Shown one piece after another: positions 8,777 to 16,881 of a stretch of 64,000 nt of DNA. A model generated the notes under the pieces. That model searched no databases and was not told the DNA's origin. It saw only the letters and a list, made by a program, of their open reading frames with translations. The number at the start of each line of letters is the position of its first letter. The stretch's first letter is position 1. The position numbers and the translations under genes are program-made. Origin of the DNA: Apopatocola sp963618015 (GTDB lineage: Bacteria; Bacillota; Clostridia; Oscillospirales; Oscillospiraceae); the NCBI GenBank assembly GCA_963618015.1, contig CAVEQS010000007.1, positions 1-64,000 of the forward strand, given 5' to 3'.

Positions 8777-9949
8777 ATGGACTACGCAAAGGAATCGCTT
8801 CGTCTGCACGGCGAATGGAAGGGTAAGATCGAAGTGAAGGCGACCGTACCGGTCGGAACGAAGGACGATCTGTCTCTGGCGTATACGCCCGGCGTGGCGC
8901 AGCCGTGCCTGGAGATCCAGAAGGATATCGAGAAAAGCTACGAGCTGACGCGCCGGTGGAATCTCTGCGCCGTCATCACGGACGGCAGCGCGGTTCTCGG
9001 GCTCGGCGATATCGGCCCCGAGGCCGGCATGCCCGTTATGGAGGGCAAGTGCGTCCTCTTCAAGGCCTTTGGCGATGTGGATGCGTTCCCGCTCTGCGTC
9101 AAGACGAAGGACGTGGACGAGTTTGTACAGACGGTGTACAATATCTCCGGCTCGTTCGGCGGCATCAATCTCGAGGATATCGCCGCGCCCCGCTGCTTTG
9201 AGATCGAGCGCAAGCTCAAGGAAAAGTGCGACATCCCTATCTTCCACGACGATCAGCACGGCACCGCGGTCATCACGCTCGCGGGTCTTACGAACGCGCT
9301 GAAGGTGGTAGGGAAGAAGAAGGAGGACGTGCGTGTCGTCGTAAACGGCGCAGGCGCTGCGGCGACGGCCATCACGAAGCTGCTGCTCTCCGCCGGATTT
9401 CAGGACGTGACGATCTGCGACCGCAAGGGCGCGATCTACGAAGGGCGCGAAGGGCTCAACTGGATCAAGGAAGAGATGTCCCACGTGACCGACCCGCGCC
9501 ATCTCCACGGCAAGCTCGCGGAAGTGCTCGCCGGCGCGGACGTGTTCATCGGCGTATCCGCCCCGCACATGCTCACGGGCGAGATGGTGAAAACGATGAA
9601 CCGCGACCCAATCATCTTCGCCTGCGCGAACCCGACGCCGGAGATCTTCCCGGAAGAGGCCAAAGCGGCCGGCGCGGCGGTCGTCTCCACGGGCCGGAGC
9701 GATTACCCGAACCAGATCAACAACGTACTGGCGTTCCCCGGCATTTTCCGCGGCGCCTTCGATGTGCGCGCGAGCGACATCAATGAGGAGATGAAAATGG
9801 CGGCGGCGCACGCACTCGCCGGGCTCATTTCCGATGACGAGTTCTCCGCGGACTATATCATCCCGCAGGCATTCGACAAGCGCGTCGGCCCGGCGGTCGC
9901 AAAAGCGGTAGCCGAAGCGGCAAGAAAAACCGGCGTAGCGAGAATTTGA
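8777..9949 (+). CDS. Malic enzyme (NAD(P)-dependent, oxaloacetate-decarboxylating)
   Basis: 390 residues, the short bacterial form. The conserved start S-L-A-Y-T-P-G-V-A, the T-D-G-S-A-V-L-G-L-G-D-I-G segment, F-H-D-D-Q-H-G-T and the Rossmann motif G-A-G-A-A are all present. It oxidatively decarboxylates malate to pyruvate and CO2 in the cytoplasm with a divalent metal. It follows the LarA-like gene by 23 bases with its own AAGGAA ribosome site, so the operon may convert a hydroxy acid to central metabolites. NAD versus NADP preference cannot be read with confidence. Confidence 0.93.
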   Translation: MDYAKESLRLHGEWKGKIEVKATVPVGTKDDLSLAYTPGVAQPCLEIQKDIEKSYELTRRWNLCAVITDGSAVLGLGDIGPEAGMPVMEGKCVLFKAFGDVDAFPLCVKTKDVDEFVQTVYNISGSFGGINLEDIAAPRCFEIERKLKEKCDIPIFHDDQHGTAVITLAGLTNALKVVGKKKEDVRVVVNGAGAAATAITKLLLSAGFQDVTICDRKGAIYEGREGLNWIKEEMSHVTDPRHLHGKLAEVLAGADVFIGVSAPHMLTGEMVKTMNRDPIIFACANPTPEIFPEEAKAAGAAVVSTGRSDYPNQINNVLAFPGIFRGAFDVRASDINEEMKMAAAHALAGLISDDEFSADYIIPQAFDKRVGPAVAKAVAEAARKTGVARI

Positions 9950-9988
9950 ACACACTGTCGTTTTAGACAAGAAAAACGTTTCCAAAAA

Positions 9989-9997
9989 TGATATAAT
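9989..9997 (+). promoter_or_regulatory. Extended -10 promoter upstream of the GntR gene
   Basis: TG-A-TATAAT at 9989-9997 is a perfect extended -10 element; no good -35 is at the usual distance. Start of transcription would fall at about 10003, just at the foot of the stem at 10005-10057. Confidence 0.55.
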
Positions 9998-10004
9998 GTG
10001 GAAA

Positions 10005-10057
10005 TTGCGCGGCAGAGGCATCCTTTTGATCGAAAGAGGTTGTATTCTGCCGCGCAA
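10005..10057 (+). other. Strong stem-loop at the predicted 5' end of the GntR transcript
   Basis: TTGCGCGGCAGA (10005-10016) pairs perfectly with TCTGCCGCGCAA (10046-10057). The 29-base loop can form an inner hairpin (CCTTTT with AAGAGG). There is no T-tract, so it is not a terminator. It may be a 5' stabiliser, a regulated leader or a large operator. It matches no riboswitch that I recognise. Confidence 0.5.
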
Positions 10058-10118
10058 AATGCTATCCTAATAGTGGTAAGAGTAGTATATTACATACAAC
10101 ACGACGACAGGGGACACT

Positions 10119-10769
10119 ATGGTCATTAAAAAATCGGCTTCTTTGAAAGAACAGGCATATAAAGCGATCCTTGACGCGATCGTCACCAAGCAGGTGCAGC
10201 GCGGCCAGATCTATTCCGAGCAGTGGTTTGCCGATTCGTTCCAGATCTCCCGCACGCCCGTGCGCGAGGCGCTGCTCCAGCTGCGCACCGAGGGACTGAT
10301 CGAAGTCCGCCCGAACCGCGGCGTCGTCGTCCGCAATCTCACGGAGGAGGACGCGCGCAATCTCATGCAGATGCGAAGCGCTATCGAGAGCTACTGTGCC
10401 GCCTATATGGCCGAGCATTTCCGCGAGCCGGAGGCGAAAGCATCCATCGAACGCATCCGAGCATCGCTGGAACGCTGCCACGAAAACTTCAATCAGACGG
10501 ACGAAATGTTTATCCACGAGGAGATCATCCGATTCTCCCACAATCCGCTTTTCATCCAGCAGTTCGACAATCTGCGCACAAAGATCGAAGTTTTCTGGTG
10601 GGATGTTATTCAAACTAACAATCGCCGCGAGGATGTTTACCGCGAACACAAGTATATTATCGACAGCATCGCCGTCGGCGACCCCTATGAGGCACGCCGC
10701 GCGAGCATGACGCACAGCCGCGTCACGCTCGAAAAGATCCACGAGGGCTGCTTCCCGAAGAAGGATTGA
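10119..10769 (+). CDS. GntR family regulator, FCD subfamily
   Basis: 216 residues. The N-terminal winged helix includes S-R-T-P-V-R-E-A-L (about 45-53) and the wing R-P-N-R-G-V-V-V. The C-terminal all-helical FCD domain binds small organic acids and often a metal in this family. Its position directly ahead of the dehydrogenase, the DRE-TIM enzyme and the TRAP genes suggests it senses their substrate or intermediate. A partial dyad GTAT-N5-ATAC at 10085-10097 could be an autoregulatory site. The ligand is unknown. Confidence 0.9.
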   Translation: MVIKKSASLKEQAYKAILDAIVTKQVQRGQIYSEQWFADSFQISRTPVREALLQLRTEGLIEVRPNRGVVVRNLTEEDARNLMQMRSAIESYCAAYMAEHFREPEAKASIERIRASLERCHENFNQTDEMFIHEEIIRFSHNPLFIQQFDNLRTKIEVFWWDVIQTNNRREDVYREHKYIIDSIAVGDPYEARRASMTHSRVTLEKIHEGCFPKKD

Positions 10770-10841
10770 GCGGCACATGATTTCGGATCCCCGCCGTCTG
10801 GGACGGTGAACATAAATGTCATTTTGAAAGGACGGATACCT

Positions 10842-11819
10842 ATGGGAAAGTTTAAGGTAGTCTACACCGACAACATCTATAAGGACAATGAGATCGAGTA
10901 CCGCCGCTTTGAGGAAGCGGGCTACGACTTCTCCGTCGCCAGCTCCCACGACAAGGAAACGCTGAAGAAGGAATGCGCTGATGCCGACGCCGTCATGCTC
11001 TCCTTCATCGAAATGGACGAGGAGCTCATCAACTCCCTCCAGAAGTGCAAGGTCATCGTCCGCTGCGGCATGGGCTTCAACAACGTTGACATTCCCGCCG
11101 CTACGAAGCGGGGAATCATGGTCGCTAACGTACAAAAGTACTGCTTAGATGAGGTTTCCGATCACGCTGTCGCTTTGATGTTGACTTTGCTGCGGAAGAC
11201 CGCATATTTGAGCCGCCTTCTGCGCGAAGGCATCTGGGATCCCGCCAAGGCGAGACCGATCCCGCGTCTGAAGGATCTGACGCTGTGCCTGTACGGTCTC
11301 GGCGGCATTTCCAGCCGCTTTGCAAACAAAGCAAAGGCGTTCGGCATGCACATCGCCGCGTACGATCCGTTCCTCCCGGCGGAGTATTTCGAGCAGATGG
11401 GCGTGGAGCGCATCACCGAAGAGGACGAGCTCTTCCGCCGCGCCGACGTGCTGAGCGTGCACCTGCCGCTCAACAAGTCCACCGCGAAGATCATCAATGC
11501 CGAGAAGCTCGCGCTCATGAAGCCCACCGCGCTCTTCCTGAATCTGGCCCGCGGCGGTCTCGTGGACGAGGAAGCACTCATCAAGGCCCTGCAGGAAGGC
11601 AAGCTCGGCGGCGCCGGTCTGGACGTTCTCGCCGACGAGTTCCCCAGCATGGATAACCCGCTCTTCCAGATGGACAACGTCATCGTCTCCCCGCACATCG
11701 CCTACTACTCCGAGGGCTCCGACGTCGATCTGCGCAACTACGCGATCAACCAGGTCATCGGCGCTCTGGAAAACGGCGCGCCGGAGTTCTTCCTCAACAA
11801 GAAGGAGTTCGGCCGCTGA
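10842..11819 (+). CDS. NAD-dependent 2-hydroxyacid dehydrogenase
   Basis: 325 residues from the ATG preceded by AAAGGA. The D-isomer 2-hydroxyacid dehydrogenase fold is clear: the Rossmann motif reads G-L-G-G-I-S (the usual last Gly is Ser), the catalytic Arg lies in N-L-A-R-G-G-L-V-D, the Glu in A-D-E-F-P, and the His in S-P-H-I-A-Y-Y. The enzyme interconverts a 2-hydroxy acid and a 2-keto acid with NAD(H). It resembles phosphoglycerate dehydrogenase and CtBP-type members but lacks the ACT domain of biosynthetic SerA. With the neighbouring genes it is more likely catabolic. Confidence 0.88.
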   Translation: MGKFKVVYTDNIYKDNEIEYRRFEEAGYDFSVASSHDKETLKKECADADAVMLSFIEMDEELINSLQKCKVIVRCGMGFNNVDIPAATKRGIMVANVQKYCLDEVSDHAVALMLTLLRKTAYLSRLLREGIWDPAKARPIPRLKDLTLCLYGLGGISSRFANKAKAFGMHIAAYDPFLPAEYFEQMGVERITEEDELFRRADVLSVHLPLNKSTAKIINAEKLALMKPTALFLNLARGGLVDEEALIKALQEGKLGGAGLDVLADEFPSMDNPLFQMDNVIVSPHIAYYSEGSDVDLRNYAINQVIGALENGAPEFFLNKKEFGR

Positions 11820-11883
11820 GGCACTGCCTAACCGAAAAGATACGAATAATACCCAATTACATAACAGACGGAGGTTAAACGAC

Positions 11884-13116
11884 ATGAGCAACACTCCCTG
11901 GAAAACAAACGATTGGTACACCAGCCCGTGGAACTTTGCGGAAGAGGCCACCAAGGACTTCAACTTCCCCAAGAAGATCAAGTTCCATGACGTAACGCTG
12001 CGCGACGGCGAGCAGCAGGCCGGCCTGATCTTCAACAAGGAACAGAAGATCGCTCTGGCGGACAAGATGGCCGAGCTCGGCATGCATCGCATCGAAGCCG
12101 GTATGCCGGCAGTCTCCCAGCAGGATCGCGAAGCGATCGTGGAGATCGCCAAGCGCTATCAGGGGCCGAACGACCCCGAGATCTTTGCTTTCGCCCGCTG
12201 CATGCGCGCTGACGTCCTCCGCGCGGTGGACTGCGGCGTGAAGGGCATCATCGTGGAGATCCCCTCCAGCGACCACATGCTCAAGTACGCCTACAAGTGG
12301 GATGCCCAGAAGGCGATCGACCTCGCCATCGACGCGACGCTCTGCGCCAAGGAGAACGGCCTTTACACCGTGTTCTTCTGCATCGACGGCAGCCGTACCG
12401 ATCTGGATGACTTCACCAAGATGATCACGAGCGTTGCCCGCAACGGCCACATGGACGCGCTGGCGCTCGTCGACACCATGGGCGGCCTCGCTCCTCATGC
12501 GTGCAGCTACATGGTCCGTAAGATCAAGTCCGTCATCGATAAGCCGCTCGAGGTCCACTTCCATGATGACTACGGCCTGGGCGCCGCGAACACCATCATG
12601 GCTCTCTCCGCCGGCGCGGAAGTGGCGCACACCTCCATCACAGGCATCGGCGAGCGCGCCGGCAACACCCCGTATGAGGACGTGGCTCTCGCCCTGCTGA
12701 CGATGTACGGCATCGACACCGGCCTCAAGTACGAGAAGATCAACGAGCTGAGCGAGCTCATGCGCAAGTTCTCCGGCCACACGATCCCGTCCAACCGCGG
12801 CATCGTCGGCCCGACGCTTGCAAACATCGAGTCCGGCATCGTGGCGGACTGGTATGTAAACGCGAAGGACGAGCATCCGCTGGAGCTCTCCCCGTACCGC
12901 TACGGTCTCGTCGGCCACAAGGACGCTGAAGTCGTCATCGGCAAGATGAGCGGCATCCCCACCGTCAACATTTATCTCGACCAGCTCGGCATGAGCTGCG
13001 ACAGCAAAGAGCAGAAGATGGAGATCGTCATGAAGATCAAGGAGAAATCCTTCGAGGTCGGCCGTCTGCTCACGCTGGGCGAATTTGAGGAGATCGCCCA
13101 CAGCGTTCTCGGCTGA
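11884..13116 (+). CDS. DRE-TIM metallolyase family enzyme (isopropylmalate/homocitrate-synthase-like)
   Basis: 410 residues. The DRE motif appears as D-V-T-L-R-D-G-E-Q-Q at about 38-47, the metal-binding H-F-H-D-D in the middle and G-I-G-E-R-A-G-N later, so the active site is complete. The C-terminal regulatory domain of leucine-feedback isopropylmalate synthases is absent. Members make or cleave carbon-carbon bonds next to a keto group using acetyl-CoA or release pyruvate. Being between a hydroxyacid dehydrogenase and TRAP transporter genes, a retro-Claisen or condensation step in organic-acid breakdown is plausible. Re-citrate synthase or homocitrate synthase activity cannot be excluded. 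Confidence 0.85.
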   Translation: MSNTPWKTNDWYTSPWNFAEEATKDFNFPKKIKFHDVTLRDGEQQAGLIFNKEQKIALADKMAELGMHRIEAGMPAVSQQDREAIVEIAKRYQGPNDPEIFAFARCMRADVLRAVDCGVKGIIVEIPSSDHMLKYAYKWDAQKAIDLAIDATLCAKENGLYTVFFCIDGSRTDLDDFTKMITSVARNGHMDALALVDTMGGLAPHACSYMVRKIKSVIDKPLEVHFHDDYGLGAANTIMALSAGAEVAHTSITGIGERAGNTPYEDVALALLTMYGIDTGLKYEKINELSELMRKFSGHTIPSNRGIVGPTLANIESGIVADWYVNAKDEHPLELSPYRYGLVGHKDAEVVIGKMSGIPTVNIYLDQLGMSCDSKEQKMEIVMKIKEKSFEVGRLLTLGEFEEIAHSVLG

Positions 13117-13177
13117 ACGCAGGAAACAGGTGAAAAGGCAGTATAAAAGCTGCTTTTAAATTAAGAGGAGGATTAGC

Positions 13178-14254
13178 ATGAAAAAATTCGTTGCCCTGCT
13201 TCTGGCGCTGACCATGGTGTTTGCCCTGGCCGCCTGCGGAGCGAACAGCACCCCCGCCACCCAGCCCGACACGAAGACCGAGACCCCCGCGGAAAACAAC
13301 GGCACCGCTACCACTCCGGAGTACACCATCAAGTTTGCTACCGGCTCCACTGCCGACCTGGAGAACCCCCAGAACGTCGGTACCTACAAGTTCAAAGAGC
13401 TCGTGGAAGAGCGCTCCAACGGCCGCATCGCGGTTGAGTGCTACATCAACTCCACCCTCGGCGACGTGACCACGATCGTCGAGCAGGTGCAGATGGGCGC
13501 CATCGAGATGTGCGACGTTGAGAACGGCACCATGGCGAACTTCGTGCAGGAGTGCGCTCTGTGGAACCTGCCCTACCTGTTCACCTCTCTCGAAGAGGTC
13601 CACAAGATCCAGGAGAGCGACATCGGCCAGGCCATCCAGGCAAAGTTCCCCGAAATCGGCATCAAGCACCTTGCCTTCAACGACGGCGGCTTCCGTTACT
13701 TCACGAACAACGCCCACGAGATCGCCTCTGCGGCCGACTTCAAGGGCCTGAAGTTCCGCGTCATGAACGACCCCCTGTATGTCTCCATGATGGAAGCCCT
13801 GGGCGCTTCCGCCACCATCATTGCCTTTGCCGAGCTCTACACCGCTCTGCAGCAGGGCACCGTTGACGGCCAGGAGAACCCCCTCGACCTCATCTACGCG
13901 CAGAACTACTTCGAAGTTCAGAAGTACCTGTCCCTCTCTGAGCACCTGTACTACCCCCGTCAGTACATGGCGAACCTCACCTGGTTTGAGAGCCTGTCCC
14001 AGGAGGATCAGGATCTCATCGCTCAGGCTGCCATCGACGCCTGCGCCTATCAGAACGAGTACTTCGTCACCTACACCGAGGGCATGCTCGATGCTCTGAA
14101 GGAAAAGGGCATGACCGTTACCGAGTTCGACAAGGCGAGCGCTGCCGAAGCCTGCAAGGGCGTCTGGTCGCAGGCCTATGAGAAGATCGGCGGCGGCGAC
14201 GCTGCCAAGGGCGAGGAGATCGTCAACCGCATCACCGGCGGCGAATTCCGCTGA
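13178..14254 (+). CDS. dctP: TRAP transporter solute-binding lipoprotein (DctP family)
   Basis: 358 residues. A lipoprotein signal peptide ends in L-A-A-C (Cys20), followed by a Thr/Pro-rich tether. The mature part is a DctP-type binding protein with the typical segments F-A-T-G-S, V-E-Q-V-Q-M-G-A-I-E-M and Q-Q-G-T-V-D-G-Q-E-N-P. It captures a carboxylate-type ligand outside the membrane for the DctQ-DctM permease. AAGAGGAGG lies seven bases before the ATG. The ligand is unknown; family members take C4-dicarboxylates, keto acids, sialic acid and aromatic acids. Confidence 0.93.
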   Translation: MKKFVALLLALTMVFALAACGANSTPATQPDTKTETPAENNGTATTPEYTIKFATGSTADLENPQNVGTYKFKELVEERSNGRIAVECYINSTLGDVTTIVEQVQMGAIEMCDVENGTMANFVQECALWNLPYLFTSLEEVHKIQESDIGQAIQAKFPEIGIKHLAFNDGGFRYFTNNAHEIASAADFKGLKFRVMNDPLYVSMMEALGASATIIAFAELYTALQQGTVDGQENPLDLIYAQNYFEVQKYLSLSEHLYYPRQYMANLTWFESLSQEDQDLIAQAAIDACAYQNEYFVTYTEGMLDALKEKGMTVTEFDKASAAEACKGVWSQAYEKIGGGDAAKGEEIVNRITGGEFR

Positions 14255-14285
14255 TTTTCCCCCCGCATCATTAACCAACCCGACC

Positions 14286-14319
14286 GTATCCGCAGCCGGG
14301 TACCCCCGGCTGCGGATAC
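14286..14319 (+). other. Intercistronic hairpin between dctP and dctQ
   Basis: A perfect 15-bp G+C-rich stem (14286-14300 with 14305-14319, loop TACC) with no T-tract. Such structures often protect the 3' end of an abundantly needed binding-protein message or mark a processing point; that role is inferred. Confidence 0.7.
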
Positions 14320-14346
14320 CCCCGTAAACAGGATGGAGTGTAGAGA

Positions 14347-14838
14347 GTGAAAAAAATTCTGAACGTAATTGACGATATCGTCAAATACTTTCTTGTCCTG
14401 CTGGTTGCGGCCATTTCGATCCTCGGTATGTATCAGGTCGTCGGCCGTCTGTTCGGACATGTTCCCGCGTGGGTCGAAGAATTGATCCGCTTCCTCTTCG
14501 TATGGGCCAGCTGCGTCGGCGCTGCTGTCGGCGTCAAGGATCACATCCACATCGGCATCGATGTCCTTGTGAATCTGCTGCCGCAGATCGGCCAGCGCAT
14601 CATCGCCATCGTCGTGCAGGTGATCCTCTGCGGCTTTGACGTGTTCCTTATCAAGTTCGGCATCAATCTGGTCAACCAGACCATGAAGCAGCCCTCCGCA
14701 GGTCTCCAGATCCCGATGGGCTATGTATATTGGGCGATCCCCGTTCTCGGCGGGCTCGGCATCTTCTACAGCATCCGTGAGATCGTCCGCCTCGCCAAGG
14801 GCGAAGCCAAAGGAGAGGGGGAGCTTCCCATTGCTTAA
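14347..14838 (+). CDS. dctQ: TRAP transporter small permease subunit (DctQ family)
   Basis: 163 residues with four predicted membrane segments. The family signature lies around W-V-E-E-L-I-R-F-L-F-V-W (about residues 43-54). DctQ is the small membrane subunit needed together with DctM for sodium-driven uptake of the ligand delivered by DctP. It begins at an ATG-like start after GGAGTGTAGAGA and overlaps dctM by eight bases. Confidence 0.9.
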   Translation: MKKILNVIDDIVKYFLVLLVAAISILGMYQVVGRLFGHVPAWVEELIRFLFVWASCVGAAVGVKDHIHIGIDVLVNLLPQIGQRIIAIVVQVILCGFDVFLIKFGINLVNQTMKQPSAGLQIPMGYVYWAIPVLGGLGIFYSIREIVRLAKGEAKGEGELPIA

Positions 14839-16108
14839 GTATCTGTTTATTTCTCTTCTGATCTGCCTGGTCATCAACCTGCCGATCGGCTATGCGCTGG
14901 GCGTCTCGTCCGCCATCGCCGTTGTTCTCGGCAGCGCCACGCCGGGCGTCGTCGTGGCGCAGCGTATCTTCGCGAGCATGAACTCGTTCCCGCTGCTCGC
15001 CATCCCGTACTTCATGGTCGCCGGTGCGGTCATGGAGCTCGGCGGCGTTTCCAAGCGCATCATCAATCTGGCCAGCGCCTTTGTCGGCCACCGCAAGGGC
15101 GGCGTCGCCAATGCCGCCATCATCTCCTGCGCCATCTTCGCGGCGATCTCCGGCTCCACGCCCGCCACGGCGGCCGCCATCGGCTCGATCTGCGTTCCCG
15201 AAATGGTCAAGAGAAAATACCCCGCCGACTATTCCTCCGCCGTCGTCGCCTCGTCTGCGTGCCTTGGCGTTATCATCCCGCCGAGCATCACGATGGTCAT
15301 CTTCGCCTCGACGACCGGCACGTCCATCGGCCGCGTGCTGATCGGCGGCATCATCCCCGGCATCATCCTCGCGATCATGCTCTGCATCACCAACACGATC
15401 TTCTGCCGCAAGGCGGGCTATGAGACCGAGCCGAAGCAGACCGGTAAGGAAGTCTGGAAAGCGTTTGTGGACGCGATCTGGGCGCTCCTGATGCCCGTCA
15501 TCATTCTCGGCGGCATCATGACCGGCATCTGCACGCCGACCGAGTCGGCGGCCGTCGCCATCTTCTATGGCCTGATCGTCGGCTTCTTCGTGTATAAAGA
15601 GCTGCGCGTGAAGGATCTTATCCCTCTGTTCTACAAAGCGGCGCTCAACTCCGCCATGATCATGCTGCTCATCGGCTGCTCCGGCCCCTTCGGCTGGATC
15701 ATGACGACGAACAAGGTTCCCCAGATCGTCGCCAACGCCATCATGGGCTTCTCCAGCAACTACTACGTGGTCTATGCGCTGGCGCTCATCCTGTTCCTCA
15801 TCCTCGGCACGTTCATGGAAACGGCGTCCATCATCATGCTCACCGTTCCCATCCTTTACCCGATCATGACGATGGTCGGCGCGGACATGGTGCACTTTGG
15901 CGTCGTCGGCGTTATCGCCCTGGCCATCGGCATGGCGACCCCGCCGGTCGGCATCTCCCTGTTCGCCACCTGCCCGATCGGAAAGGTCACCATGGGACAG
16001 ATATCCTCCAAGATCTGGCCGTTCCTGCTCGTTATGATTTTGGGCCTGTTCCTCTTCATGTTTGTTCCGGAGCTCGTTACCTGGCTGCCGGATGTCATGA
16101 TGGGCTAA
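14831..16108 (+). CDS. dctM: TRAP transporter large permease subunit (DctM family)
   Basis: About 425 residues and a dozen membrane segments. Conserved DctM features include A-I-S-G-S-T-P-A-T-A-A-A-I-G, G-V-I-I-P-P-S-I and the late G-M-A-T-P-P-V-G. The chosen TTG start (14831) follows the ribosome site AAAGGAGAGGGGG and overlaps the end of dctQ; longer frames upstream lie within dctQ. It forms the ion-coupled translocation channel. The TRAP genes end the GntR-dehydrogenase-lyase cluster, and a strong terminator follows. Confidence 0.93.
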   Translation: MLKYLFISLLICLVINLPIGYALGVSSAIAVVLGSATPGVVVAQRIFASMNSFPLLAIPYFMVAGAVMELGGVSKRIINLASAFVGHRKGGVANAAIISCAIFAAISGSTPATAAAIGSICVPEMVKRKYPADYSSAVVASSACLGVIIPPSITMVIFASTTGTSIGRVLIGGIIPGIILAIMLCITNTIFCRKAGYETEPKQTGKEVWKAFVDAIWALLMPVIILGGIMTGICTPTESAAVAIFYGLIVGFFVYKELRVKDLIPLFYKAALNSAMIMLLIGCSGPFGWIMTTNKVPQIVANAIMGFSSNYYVVYALALILFLILGTFMETASIIMLTVPILYPIMTMVGADMVHFGVVGVIALAIGMATPPVGISLFATCPIGKVTMGQISSKIWPFLLVMILGLFLFMFVPELVTWLPDVMMG

Positions 16109-16120
16109 GCCAATTCTACA

Positions 16121-16160
16121 TGCAAAAACCTCTCCGATGCAGATCGGAGAGGTTTTTGCA
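16121..16160 (+). terminator. Terminator after dctM
   Basis: A perfect 18-bp stem (16121-16138 with 16143-16160, loop GCAG); the 3' arm contains a run of five T. Confidence 0.85.
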
Positions 16161-16189
16161 TTGACGCGGTATTTTCAGGGTGATATGGT
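16161..16189 (+). promoter_or_regulatory. Promoter of the 16218 membrane-protein gene
   Basis: TTGACG (16161-16166) and TATGGT (16184-16189) are 17 bases apart, with an extended TG before the -10. Confidence 0.5.
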
Positions 16190-16217
16190 ATAGGTACTAA
16201 GAGAAGGAGCCGGTGAA

Positions 16218-16793
16218 ATGGAAAGAAAGCGTACCATCGAGGATGCCCGATACTATGTCTCCCCGTCGCCGTGGGAGGACGTAAGGAGATTGCTGCTTCT
16301 CGTTGTGCTGACGGTTGTTACCGTGCTCATGGCCATCGCGTTAGACAAATGGATCAGCTATATTCTTGCCGCGGGCGTTGAGCTGCTGTGGGTTTTTCTT
16401 GTTTCCCGGTGGAAGGACAACGAGAGAAGGGGCGATGACGAGAATACGCAGGTCCTGTACGGCCCGGAAGGGGAAGAACTGCTGGATGATTTCGTCACGG
16501 GTGAGCTGTACTACGATAATAAGCTTATTCTTGGTCAGAAGTTCCTCTTCGGCTATCACATCGGGCCGATCATCAAATACAGCGATATTCGGGCCGCTTA
16601 TCTGCAAATTTATAAAAAGGGATTTTTTGAAACAAAGCGGTATCTGGTGTGCGAGGTAAAACAGGCGGACGGATCTTATGAGGACGTTAAAATCGCGCGT
16701 CCGGAGAGAGGAAAGCATGATTCGGAGTCCGAAAGGGTAGCCGGGGTTCTGTGCGAGAGAAATCCGGCGATTCAGCTCCAAAAGACACGCTGA
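16218..16793 (+). CDS. Small membrane protein of unknown function
   Basis: 191 residues, not recognised. Two hydrophobic segments (about 24-42 and 46-64) near the N-terminus are followed by a soluble, charged domain of about 120 residues that begins with Y-G-P-E-G-E-E-L-L. The layout resembles PH-like or YcxB-like membrane-anchored domains, but the similarity is not strong enough to name. AGAAGGAG lies ten bases before the ATG. It is a single-gene unit with its own promoter and a shared terminator with the convergent DUF3048 gene. Confidence 0.75.
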   Translation: MERKRTIEDARYYVSPSPWEDVRRLLLLVVLTVVTVLMAIALDKWISYILAAGVELLWVFLVSRWKDNERRGDDENTQVLYGPEGEELLDDFVTGELYYDNKLILGQKFLFGYHIGPIIKYSDIRAAYLQIYKKGFFETKRYLVCEVKQADGSYEDVKIARPERGKHDSESERVAGVLCERNPAIQLQKTR

Positions 16794-16822
16794 CCGGAAG
16801 CAAGTGATCCTTTATATATGAG

Positions 16823-16859
16823 AAAAGGAGCTTTCCGAGTTTCTCGGAAAGCTCCTTTT
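16823..16859. terminator. Bidirectional terminator between convergent genes
   Basis: A 17-bp stem (16823-16839 with 16843-16859, loop TTT) carries an A-run on one side and a T-run on the other, serving the gene at 16218 and the DUF3048 gene. Confidence 0.88.
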
Positions 16860-16881
16860 GTGTCATAGCAGAACGGAAGTA

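Noticed and set aside
13117..13177. Terminator or attenuator between the DRE-TIM gene and dctP
   Set aside because: AAAAGGCAG/CTGCTTTT forms only a short bulged stem and the following bases are not a clean T-tract.
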